A stretch of DNA of 64,000 nucleotides from Canna indica. Taxonomy: Eukaryota > Streptophyta > Magnoliopsida > Zingiberales > Cannaceae. Every line of letters begins with the position of its first letter. The stretch's first letter is position 1. The notes under the pieces are model-generated. The model made no database searches. It was given only the letters and a program-made list of their open reading frames with translations, and was not told the DNA's origin. Shown here piece after piece: positions 44,835-55,112 of the stretch. Made by a program: the position numbers and the translations under genes. The DNA lies in assembly GCA_034359265.1 (NCBI GenBank), contig CP136890.1, positions 65,783,501-65,847,500 on the forward strand, in the 5' to 3' direction.

Positions 44835-46862
44835 ATCACCTTGAAAGAGTCCTCTCTCCCGTCGCCCTAAAAGGTAAAGGGTGTTATTCATGGTTTGCAA
44901 AATGTGACCACCTTTGTTCTGCAATTTAGTGAAGCATAATGGGCTGATAGTCAATCCATGCCTAGAATCACATCCAGCTCAAGAGTTGGCAGTAGCATCA
45001 ACTCCGCTTCCAGATCATGCCCACCGATAGAGATTTCACAGTCCTTAAAGACCGTCTTAGCAATAACAGTACCTCATGTAGACGTAAGACACCGCTAACG
45101 ATTCAACAAGCCAACTTTTATCCTTTCCTAGCCTTGAAGCCAACAACTCAGATAAAAAAGAGTGCGTGACACCTGGATAAAACAATGCATAAGAAGGTAA
45201 TGCACAAATTGACATAATACCTGTCACCACCGCATTGGACCTCTCGACGCCCTCTGGAGTTAAGGCAAACACCCGAGTAGGTGGTCTCCCTGATCTAGTC
45301 GGACGTTGCTGACATGTCCCCTGGGATTGAGTCCGCTACACCACAGATACTGTCGACATAGAAGCCTTTCCCTTGGGAGGGATCACTGCCTGACCACCCC
45401 CAACTAGGCAATTCCACTTGATGTGGCTCAGCTGGCTGCACACAAAACAAGTGTCGATACAACCATAGCAGATCCCTGGGTGCCTCCTCCCACACTGCCC
45501 ACACAGTGAGAACTTGCCTCTCTGCCCCTCAGATACTGCAGCACTCTGGGTAGCCAATGGTCCCGACCTTGCACGGCCTCTGAAACTGCCCTGCCCCCGG
45601 CCCTATCGACGAGCTACCTCGGTGTTGCTATCCTTCGAATGAAATTGCCTGTCCCCTGATCCATGAGGTCTAAACCTCTCCTTTGCTGGCCCATCATGCC
45701 GATTTGTAGGTACCATAGCTTCCTTCCGCATCGCCTCATCCACCACTTGCACAATAGTGGTGTCCTCAATGTAATGTATCAATCTGCCTATTTGTACTCT
45801 CAAGCCCTCCGCGAACCACCTCACCCGATCTACCTCAGTCACCTCTAGGGATGGGCGGTAATGGGATAGCTGTGTGATCTCCACGTCATACTCTATCACT
45901 GTTAAGTTGCCCGTTCGGCGAAGCTGTTCAAACTCCCTCGCCCGCCTCTCACGAATGTTCCTGGGAAGGTATTTCTCCACGATGACATTTCGAAATTCCT
46001 CCCAGGTAGGGGATGGTGCATGAGTCCCCCTACGGGCCTTCCATGATTGGTGTCACTCTTTTGCCGGGCCCCTAAGCTGTAGGCGACCATGTGTATCATC
46101 GCCTCAAAAGAACAGTCCAACACCTCGCATAGCTTCGTACAGTCATTAAGGAACGTTGTCACCTCCACCTGTGGATATGCACCTATGTACACTGGTGGCC
46201 TCAGCTAGGGATGTCAACGGGGTGGGGCGGGTACGGGGGGTGCCTACCCGCTACCCGCCCCACGAATTAAATGGGTACCCGCTACCCGATTATTCCCTGC
46301 GGGTATCAAAAATGGATACCCATTTAATTATCCGCGGGGGCGGCGGATACCCACGGGTATTGGCGAGTACCCATGACACTTTAAAAAAAATATAAATTAC
46401 TATATTTTAATAACACTCCAACTCTTCAAATATTTTGATAACAACTTCAAGTATAATAATTTTATTTTGATAAACACATAATATTTGGATAACAATATCA
46501 TCCTAAGGTTTCAAAACATAAAGTATATGTGTATTGAATTAGGTTATGATTTTTTTAGTATATGTGCCTAAAGTAATATTGTAATTTACCAATTCTCGCG
46601 GGTAACGGGTACCGGCGGGTACGAGTACTATAATACCCGTACCCTCCCTATATAATAAATGGGTAAGAAAAATTACCCGTGAAATCTATGCATGTAGGAA
46701 ACTACCCCCCCCCCCCCCCCCCGCAAACCCGTCATAAACGGATAAATACCTGTGGGTACCCGCCAAAATAGGTACTATTGCCATCCCTAGCCTCAGCTTC
46801 ACGAAGTTCATGTACAGTGTGCTGCCTGCCGCTGGCTCCCGATGATCCTCCTTCATGCTCCC
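44835..46862 (-). pseudogene. G1-like gag and protease (interrupted by hAT MITE)
   Basis: Minus strand: EPAAGSTLYMNFVKLRPP (46840-46790 and 46205-46180, across the MITE), VEVTTFLNDC, EKYLPRNIRERRAREFEQLR (45980), a Leu-rich core, then a knuckle CFVCSQLSHIKWNC (45445-45400) with all four ligands. The protease (45270-45060) has YPGVTHSFLSELLASRL, where the DSGAT site is lost (FYPGVTHS). Frameshifts lie near 45600 and 45100. Gag forms the particle; protease matures it. Confidence 0.87.
46206..46789. mobile_element. hAT-type MITE in G1-like gag
   Basis: Ends TAGGGATGTCAAC and (inverted) TAGGGATGGCAAT, with perfect 8-bp duplications GCCTCAGC at 46198-46205 and 46790-46797. The interior ends are GC-rich GGGTACCCGC-type repeats, the middle AT-rich. 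A poly-C run of about 16 lies at 46707-46722. No transposase. Removing it restores the gag frame. Confidence 0.95.
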
Positions 46863-47019
46863 ATTGATGTAGGTCTAAATAATCATGCCAACCATTCAGA
46901 GCTTAATGTATATGTTGAAAAGATAACTATTTATCAACCAAATGGTGTTGTAGCTTTAGTTGAAGTGTTACTATCAATCGAGGCATGCATAATTGTTTTT
47001 TTTTTTAAATAATATGGGT
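46863..47019 (+). pseudogene. Unrecognised exon, left part (split by the C2 complex)
   Basis: The plus frame reads NNHANHSELNVYVEKITIYQ then PNGVVALVEVLLSIEACIIV, followed by a poly-T run (46996-47006). With one fewer T, the frame continues across the insertion (LNNMG / YQVLSIRQVD) into 60124-60194, which ends with a consensus GTAAGT donor. Composition is protein-like and unlike the flanking transposons. I cannot name the family. The 5' side is cut by gypsy gag at about 46862. Confidence 0.5.
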
Positions 47020-48067
47020 TGTTGATCGAATACCCACACTTTAAAGTTGAATAGTATTGGGTGAATTTTAACAATTATTCGTATTCTTTCGAGTTCAATT
47101 TCTAATGCAACCAAATTGATCACACAACTAAATACGACGCTTAACAAGTAATAATTTGACAATAAGCGCAATCATACAAGCAATGCAAAGATAAATAATT
47201 ATAGTGGTTCAGCCAACCGCCTACTCCACTACCTTGGCTCCACACTAAGGATTTCTAACCAAATCTATTATAGACTTTGTGTTTCCCATTGAATACAACT
47301 GATGACTCGCTTCTCAACCCTCTAAGAATGTCTCAAACTTATTCACCTAGGCAAAATACAATTCTATGAACTCTACTCAATTTACATCGGAGCCTTTTTG
47401 CCAATTTTTGCATTTCTCCGAGTGAAGTTCTCGCGCGTATCATAAGTGTTTTAGCACTGTTCTCTGTGTTTTGAGCGTTGTTCGGTCGACCCATGTGTCA
47501 ACCGAATTAGTCACTGCAGGGAGGCCAGACGCGCGATCTGCAATCTTCAATCCGGTCGACTGATGCGCCTTCTGCCTAATTTTGGCTTTGGTCGGTCGAC
47601 CGACGTAGCCTACTGCCATATTGTCACCAACTTCGGTCGATCGAATGACTACTGCCATTTTGCGGCATCATTCGGTCGACCGAATAGGCTACTGCCTGTA
47701 TTATGCCTTGTTCGGTCGATCGACCGGTAGACCGAACTCAGGCTGAGGCTGATTTTTATTTTGAATTTTTTACATGCTTTTTTATGGGTTTAGTTATCAA
47801 GTTTCAACTTGGATAACTTTACAATTTGGCTTGGGATATGATCATCCTAATGGTATATTACATGATTTCTACTTGATCTAAACCCGAGCCTTTCTTTGAC
47901 GTTTTCTTCTTTCGTTTCTTCGACTGTCTTTTCTTTCGTTTCGTTTGAACGAACTTCGCATGCTTACCGCAACCTCAACCTGAACTCAAAACTCACACAT
48001 AGATTAAATACATGTTTGTGATCATCAAAATAAAGATCGAGGCTTAAGAGAAACCCTTAAGCCAACA
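47020..48067 (-). mobile_element. C2 3' LTR, chimeric and promoter-less
   Basis: 47020-47376 matches the outer LTR (58812-59168). 47370-47440 matches 59944-60025 of the same LTR, joined at CTATGAA. From about 47465 to 48067 it matches the internal LTR (53745-54377). The stretch with the TATA box found in both parents (59482, 53630) is absent. Length is 1048 bases against 1312 and 1417. Confidence 0.88.
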
Positions 48068-48084
48068 ATCTCCCCCTTTTTGAT
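48068..48084 (-). other. Polypurine tract of C2
   Basis: The minus strand reads ATCAAAAAGGGGGAGAT directly before TGTTGGCTTAAGG. Confidence 0.88.
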
Positions 48085-48589
48085 GATGATAAACATAACA
48101 TGAAATTTTAAGAAACATATGCATATTTTTTGTGAGTTTGAGTTAAGGTATTCATGAGTTAAGGCATGCAAGATATGTACTCAACATATGCATTATTTAA
48201 ATACTTATAACTCACCATATGCTCCCCCTATCAATGTGCATATCATTTTTGTTACTCCCCTTAACTATATGCATCGTAAAAACCAAGCGTGACCTTACTT
48301 TTTCTCCCCCTTTTGACATCAATCAAAAAGGGTAAGAATTAAAGTACAATTAATGAGTTTCATCATAAAAACCAAGAAAGCCATAAAATCAAGTATCATC
48401 TATCACTATAGTCCTTCCTATTAATATAAGCCTATAGAAGGCAAACATCAATAAGTCGCAAAGCCCCACTACAGAGAATTACATAAGTGTGATGATACTT
48501 TTATACAATGCAAGTTTTGAAACTCATATAAGTTTTGAAGAAGAATATTTTAACTAGAAAAAACACAAATTCCTAATTGCATCCTAAAA

Positions 48590-49905
48590 TTTGTAAAGCT
48601 TTCTTCAACCAATGGTTTTGTAAATATATCGGCAAGTTATTTGTCGGTGGATACAAATTCTACCGATATATTTCCCTTAGTCACATTATCTCTAAGAAAA
48701 TGGTGCCTTAAGTCAATATGCTTAGTTCTAGAGTGTAAAATAGGATTCTTTGTTAAATTTATTGCACTAGTATTATCACAATGAATAGGTATGCAAGAAT
48801 ACTCAAGTCCATAGTCTAACAGGGTTTGTTTCATCCAAAGGACTTGTGCACAACAACTAGCCGCAGCGATATATTCCGCTTCGGTAGTTGAAAGTGCAAC
48901 TGAGTTTTATTTCTTTGAGAACGAAGAAACAAGACTCGTTCCTAAGAATTGACAACACCCACTAGTGCTTTTTCTATCTACTTTACACCCGGCAAAATCT
49001 GCATCCAAAAAACTGATTAAATCAAATGATGTATGACATGGATACCAAAGCCCTAAGTCAACCGTGCCCTTTAAATATCTCAATATGCGTTTGACCGCAC
49101 TTAAATGAGATAATCTAGGGCAAGATTGAAACCTAGCACATACACAGACACTAAACATTATATCGGGTCTACTTGCGGTTAAGTAAAGAAGGCTACCAAT
49201 CATACCTCGATATCGTTTTTCGTCAACTTTGACACCCTCTTCATCTTTGTCAAGCTTGGTGGATGTGCTCATTGGTGTAGAAGCTATCTTGGCTTCATTC
49301 ATCCCAAATCTTTTGATGAGCTCCTTTTTGTACATGGCTTGATTGATGAAGATTCCTTTGTTGGTTTGCTTGATTTGGAGACCAAGCATGAAGGAGAGCT
49401 CTCCCATCATGCTCATCTCAAACTCATCTTGCATACACTTAGAAAACCACTTACAAAGAATTTCCTTAGTACCACCAAAAATTATGTCATCAACATAAAT
49501 TTGAACTAATAACATATCATTTTCATGATGCTTAATAAAAAGTGAAACATCGGCTTTTCCAACATTAAAATCTTATTCTATAAAAAAGTTTGAAAGCCTT
49601 TCATACCAAGCTCTAGGGGCTTGTTTTAAACCATATAATACCTTTTTAAGTTTGAAAACATGGTTTGGAAACTCAAAACTTTCAAATTCGGGGGGTTGTT
49701 CAACATAAACATCTTCACTAATGAAACCATTTAAAAAAGCACTTTTAACATCCATTTGGAAAAGTTTAAAACCCTTAAAGCTAGCATATGCCAAAAGCAT
49801 TCTAATTGCTTCTAATCTAGCTACGGGAGCATAAGTTTCATTATAATCTATCCATTCTTGTTGATTGTACCCTTGTGCCACTAACCTAGCTTTGTTTTTA
49901 ATGAC
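48590..49905 (-). pseudogene. C2 copia pol, RT and RNase H
   Basis: Minus strand: RT (49881-49573: YNETYAPVARLEAIRMLLAY, QMDVKSAFLNG, YGLKQAPRAWYERL), then IYVDDIIFGGT with the catalytic YVDD (49500), SMMGELSFMLGLQI, and RNase H (ADFAGCKVDRKSTSGCC; HCDNTSAINLTKNP; SRTKHIDLRHHFLRD; DIFTKPL at 48605). Three in-frame stops, all TAA (about 49570, 48904, 48634), break one otherwise collinear frame. That means it is a fairly recent loss: no large indels in this part. Confidence 0.9.
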
Positions 49906-51243
49906 TAATTCTTCTTCATCTAGCTTATTTCTAAAAACTCATTTAGTCCCAATTATAGTTTATTCACTAGGTCTAGGTACTAAGTCTCATACATCATTTC
50001 TAGCAAATTGGCTGAGTTCTTCTTGCATAGCTAGTACCCAAAACTCATCTTCTATTGGTTCCTTAATGATCTTAGGCTCTACTTGAGATAGAAAAGCTAC
50101 ATATTGACAAACATTCTTGAGTTTAGAGTGCGTTACCACTCCCGTTGAAGGTTCTCCAATGACTTGATCCATTGGATGATCCCTCACCAACCGATATCCT
50201 TTAGGGAGAGGCGGTAGAGCTTCTTCTTCATCATCTTCAACTTGAGGTAGATTCGAGGATGGTGGATCTTCATGTTGAGTTTTCTCATTATCTTCATCCT
50301 CCATCTCTTTGTCATGAAGTGTGAGATCCTCAAGTTCCTCACCTACATTCACAATCTTCACATTTCTAGAAGAATCATGAGTTTCATTTAACGTGACATG
50401 CATAGATTCTTCAACAATCATGGTTCTACGATTGTAAAATCTATATGCCTTAGAATTAATGGAGTAACCTAGGAAAATCCCTTCATCGGATTTAGAATCA
50501 AATTTTCCTAAATTTTCCTTAATATTTAATATAAAATATTTGCATAAAAAAATATGAAAATATCCCACATTTGGGATTTTACCATTCCAAAGCTCAAAAT
50601 GTGTTTTCTTAATTTTAGGTCTTAATAAAACTCAATTAAGAACATAGCAAGAGGTATTTATGGCTTCGGCCCAAAAATACTTAGGCAAATTGTTTTCGCA
50701 TAGCATGGTCCTAGCCATCTCTTTTAAGGTTCTATTCTTTCTCTCAACCACCCAATTTTGTCGAGGGTCCTAGGGGAAGAAAATGTATGTTCAATACCCA
50801 AATCATCACAAAATTCGGAAAATTTTTATTTTAAAACTCCCCTCTATTATCACTTCTAATTTTTAAAATTGAAACTCTTTTTTCATTTTTAACTTTCTTT
50901 GTAAACTTTTTGAAAAAGTCAAAGGTTTCATTTTTCTTGGCCAAAAAGAAAACTCATGTAAATCTAGAAAAATCATCAACTAATACATAACAATATAGCT
51001 TCCCACCTAGACTAGCTACATCACATGGACCAAGGAGATCCATGTGCACAAGCTCAAGAATTCTAGATGTACTAAATTGATTACTGATATAAAATGAAGA
51101 TTTGACTTACTTACCTAGTTGACATGCATCACAAAGTTTGTCTTTTTCAAATTTTATCTTAGGTAAGCCTTTAACTAATTCTTTCCTAGATATTTCTTGG
51201 ATGAGGCTCATGCTAGCATGTCCTAGCCTTCTATGCCACAACT
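49906..51243 (-). pseudogene. C2 copia pol, GAG-pre-integrase and integrase
   Basis: Minus strand: WHRRLGHASMSLIQEISRK near 51235 (pre-integrase HHCC region), then LCDACQLGK, LVHMDLLGP, a DDE core with many lesions (SDNRGEF at about 50850), EGIFLGYSINSKAYRFYN (50480) and an acidic linker (MEDEDNEKTQHED). Several stops and frameshifts occur between 51110 and 50570. It is linked to RT below 49905. Confidence 0.85.
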
Positions 51244-51457
51244 AGGGTTGAGCATGGACCGATTAACCGGTCCATTAGCAAAAAAAAATCGATCCATTTA
51301 CTTCGGCTTTTCAAAACCATTAACCGTAAACCGATCCATTAACTTTGATTAACCGTTATTTCGTTTTCGGTTTTTTTGATTCGGTTAACCGAGAATTTTT
51401 TATTAACCAATAAATTTTTTTAACCTACAAACATAATAATATTATGCAAATCATGGA
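51244..51457. mobile_element. hAT-like fragment at a deletion in C2 pol
   Basis: It starts TAGGGTTGAGCATGG, the terminus type seen in the other hAT MITEs here, with internal GATTAACCG/CGGTTAATC-like inverted words. No right terminus or 8-bp duplication. It stands where the copia protease should be: pre-integrase ends at 51243 and gag resumes at 51458, so a deletion removed the MITE end and protease together. Confidence 0.6.
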
Positions 51458-52903
51458 GAAAATTTTCTTCTAGTGTGTGTGTGAGCATGGGAGTGTGATG
51501 ATTTCTTTTTATGGACAACCTTAGGCATGACATTTTGTATGGTTGTCATCTTTTCATTGAGCATGCAAAGTTCCCTTTTTAATGTTAGCATGCCATTATT
51601 CAAGTGCTCTACTTGATCACTTAAATACTTATTTTCATCTTCTAATTTTTTGTTGTCATTTTTTAAGTCCTTCTTAGCTTTCTCTAGGGTGTGTCTCCTC
51701 CTTAAGGGTGTCTACTTCTTTTCTTAAGGCATTGCATGTGAGTAATAAACTATCATTCTCAAGCTCTAAAGATTTATTATCCTTTTTAATGTCTCTAAAT
51801 TTTCTCCTAATAGCATTAAATTCATCATGCATTTGTTCAAATTCACTTTCTAGTTCTTCCTGAGTAAAAGAAACTTCACCGAAAGTAAATCTTACCTCAT
51901 CATCATTTTCCATCAAGCAAAGATTTGTCTTTTCATTCTTTGTGTCTTCTTCGCTTGATGAATCATCGCTTTCATCCCATGTAGCCATTATTGTCTTCTT
52001 CTTCTTCTTGTATTTTTCCTTTTTGTGAGGGTTGGAGGTGGAAACTATCTTGAGAAGTGGGCAATCCCTCCTTAGATGTCCGGTCTTGTTGCAATGGTAG
52101 CACGTGTAGCCTCCTCTTCCATTCCTCATGCCTCCCCTCATGAAACTCATAAATCTTCTTGGTAGCATCGCAATTTCTTCAACATCATCCGTCGCTTCCT
52201 CAGATGATGACGACTCTTCTGCTTGATGTCATGCTTTTAAGGCAATGGTCTTGCCTTTGGGGGCATCCTCCTCCTGATATTGCTTCATGTGGGTCTCATG
52301 TGTCATGAGAGACCCAATGAGCTCGGTGATCTTTAAGGTGCTCATATCTTTTGCTTCCATGATAGCTATAACCTTGGGCTCCCAAGCTTTTAGAAGGGAA
52401 CGAAGGAGCTTCTTTACCTTCTCATCTTCATTTATTTCTCTGCCAAGGTTAGCTAATCCATTTGTAATATTTTAAAATCTAGCATACATGGCATCAATGG
52501 ATTCATGCGATAACATTTTAAATATTTCATAGTCATGCATGAGTAAGTTTATTTTAGATTCCTTAACTTGTGAATTCCCTTCATATGTGGTCTCTAGAAC
52601 TTTCGAAAGTTCATATGCGGACTTACAAGTAGAGATTCTATTAAACTCATTAATTGATAGACCGCAATATAATGCATTGACAACCTTTGCATTAGCATTG
52701 AAGAGTTTAATTTCCTCTTGGTCCCACTCATCCATGTTCTTATTGGGTTGCTTATACTTTACTAGAATCATCCTCCATACATCCATGCTTAGAGATTGTA
52801 GGAAGCCATTCATACGAATCTTCCAGTAGACATAGTTATTTCCATCGAATAGTGGTGGAGTATGAGTAGAGAACCCTTAAGCTAGTTGGATTTCACTAGA
52901 CAT
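51458..52903 (-). pseudogene. C2 gag 1
   Basis: Start ATG at 52903 (MSSEIQLA, then a TAA), FDGNNYVYWKIRMNGFLQSL, the conserved copia gag core (DEWDQEEIKLFNANAKVVNA, YGLSINEFNRI), then GGYTCYHCNKTGHLRRDCPL, an intact CCHC knuckle (52110-52070), an acidic patch (DESDDSSSEED) and a coiled coil (51900-51650). Several frameshifts lie between 52470 and 52170. It packages RNA in active copies. Confidence 0.88.
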
Positions 52904-52946
52904 GTAAATTTGTAGGGAAGATGGTTAAATCTTATCCTACAACCAA

Positions 52947-52958
52947 GCTTCGATACCA
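52947..52958 (-). other. Primer-binding site, internal C2 copy
   Basis: The minus strand reads TGGTATCGAAGC, a near match to the initiator tRNA-Met complement, two bases from the LTR end at 52961. Confidence 0.85.
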
Positions 52959-52960
52959 AT

Positions 52961-54377
52961 TGTTGTATGAAATCCAACACTAGAATGGAGGGTTGAATAG
53001 TGTCTGTCCCCTTTTCTATTTAATCAATTTTTTTCTTTTTACTCAAATTTAACTTCAATTAAGTGCAAGTGTTTCTTAACAATGGATGTGATCAAATATT
53101 AAGAACAATAATAGGCAAATAAGAAAGCAATGCAGACAAGAGTAATTATAGTGGTTTGGCCAACTGCCTACTCCACTACCTTGGCTCTTCACTAAGGATT
53201 TCTAACCACTACTTTGTAGACCTTGTGTTTCCCTTTGAATACAATTGAGGACACTCTTCTCACCTCTTTGAGAACCCCTCAAACCTATTCACCTAGGCAA
53301 AACACAACTCTACAAAGTTTCTCCTAAGTGTTTCTTTAGCACACCTAGCAGCTATTACAGATTGAAAACAAGTCTGCAATAAAATTTCAAATACAATGCA
53401 AAAGAGCTTAAGAATAGAGAGAGGAACCACAGCTCTTTTCCCAAGCCTTCACGCCTTCAACTTGCAAGAAGTTAGACTCGAGTTGCAGCAGAGTTGAGGG
53501 AAGCAGACGCTTGAGGAGGATTTTGACGGAAGATTAGGGCGCAACAAATTGATCACTTTGAAGGATTTTAATCACTTCTTGAATGCTCGATTAATTCTCT
53601 AAGGAGTTTTTAAGAAGGTAGGTGAGCGGTATTTATAACCCCTCAGCTGAACGACGATTCAACGGGTAGAAAACTAGTCGTTACAGCCGTTTGGTTGATC
53701 GTCGACCGATCGAACGATCGACCGCTACCCTTTTTGTGTATTTTTAGCGCTATTCGGTCGACCGACGTGTCGACTGAATGAGTCACTGTAGGGAGGCCAG
53801 ACACGCAATATGCAATCATCAATCCGATCGACCGATCAGTCGACCGATGCGCCTTCTGCCTAATTTTAGCTTTGGTCGGTCGATCGGTCGATCGACTGAC
53901 GTAGCCTACTGCCAGATTTTCACCAACTTCAGTCAAACGACAGGTCGACCGAATGGCTACTGCCATTTTGCGGCATCATTCGGTCGACCGAATAGGCTAC
54001 TACCTGTATTCTGCCTTGTTCGGTCGATCGACCAGTCGACCTAACTTAGGCTGAGGCTGATTTTTACTTTGAATTTTTTACATGCTTTTTTATGGATTTA
54101 GTTACCAAATTTCAACTTGGATAACTTTACAATTTGGCTTGGGATAAGATCATCCTAAGGGTATATTACATGATTTCTACTTGATCTAAACCCGAGTCTT
54201 TCTTTGACGTTTTCTTCTTTCGTTTCTTCAACGGTCTTTTCTTTCGTTTCATTTGAACGAACTTCACATGCTTATTACAATCTCAACCTGAACTCAAAAC
54301 TTCACACATAGATTAAATACTTATTTGTTATCATCAAAATAATGATCGAGGCTTAGGAGAAACCCTTAAGCCAACAC
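52961..54377 (-). mobile_element. C2 internal LTR (5' LTR of the nested copy)
   Basis: TGTTGTATGAAATCC (52961) to AAGCCAACA (54377), 1417 bases. TATA box TATAAATA on the minus strand at 53637-53630. U3 has a dense palindrome cluster 53697-54035 (GGTCGATCGACC, TCGGTCGACCGA repeated). It is followed on the left by its PBS and gag 1, and on the right by gag 2 of the outer copy. Confidence 0.92.
53630..53637 (-). promoter_or_regulatory. TATA box of the C2 internal LTR
   Basis: TATAAATA on the minus strand within GGGGTTATAAATACC, as at 59489-59482 in the outer LTR. Confidence 0.65.
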
Positions 54378-55112
54378 CCAAATCTTCTAAGGTCCTTAAG
54401 TGTTAGTCATATTAGGAACCCAAGTAAATCTAGCATTGGGGTTCCTCCTAAGAGCACAATCTCTAGCCATATGGCCAAAAATACCACATGAGAAACCACT
54501 TCCATTAAATTTTCTTGTGCTATGTGTGTGTGCATGGAAATGTGCATGAGTATGATTGTGTGATGACTTTCTTGCATGTACAACATTGGGCGTGGCATTT
54601 TGTAAGATTATCATTTTTTCATTTAGCATGCAAAGTTCCTTTTTTAAGTTTAGCATGCTATCATTCAAGTGCTCTACTTGATCACTTAAGAACTTATTTT
54701 CATTCTCTAATTTTTTGTTTTTATTTTCTAAGTTTTTCTTAGCATCATCTAAGTCATGATTTTCTTCCTTAAGGGTATCTACTTCTTTTCTTAATGCATT
54801 GCATGAAAGTAGCAAGTTATCATTTTCAAGCTCTAAAGATTTTATCCTTTTTAAGCTCTTTAAATATTTTCCTAATAGCATTAAATTCATCATGCATTTG
54901 ATCAAATTTATTTTTTAGTTCTTCTTACGTAAATAAAAGCTCGCCCAAAGTAAATCTTACCTCGTTGTCATTTGCCATTAGACAAAGATTTGCCTTTTCA
55001 CTTTTGGAGTCTTCTTCACTTGACGAAGACTCGCTTTCGTCCCAACAAGTCATCATCACCTTCTTCTTGTTGTTGTATTTTTCTTTCTTGTGAGGGTTGG
55101 AGGTAGAAGCCA
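54378..55112 (-). pseudogene. C2 gag 2, C-terminal part
   Basis: Minus strand from 55112: ASTSNPHKKEKYNNKKKVMM, DESESSSSEEDSK, then a long coiled coil (54905-54600), a His-rich segment and a second knuckle region FSCGIFGHMARDC, whose first cysteine is missing, then FTWVPNMTN. It ends at 54378 where the nested copy inserted. The N-terminal part is at 57882-58754. Confidence 0.87.

Larger units (their letters stand above)
37504..46862 (-). mobile_element. Rearranged G1-like gypsy complex
   Basis: In minus-strand order from the right: gag and protease (46862-44835), G4 solo LTR insertion, protease-RT linker (twice), RT (to 39079), a 496-base piece of LTR end (39078-38583), primer-binding site, and a second gag (38400-37504). 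This is an internal-LTR-internal arrangement from two G1-family copies joined through one LTR, with deletions at 39078 and at both outer edges. No outer LTRs or target duplication remain. Confidence 0.8.
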
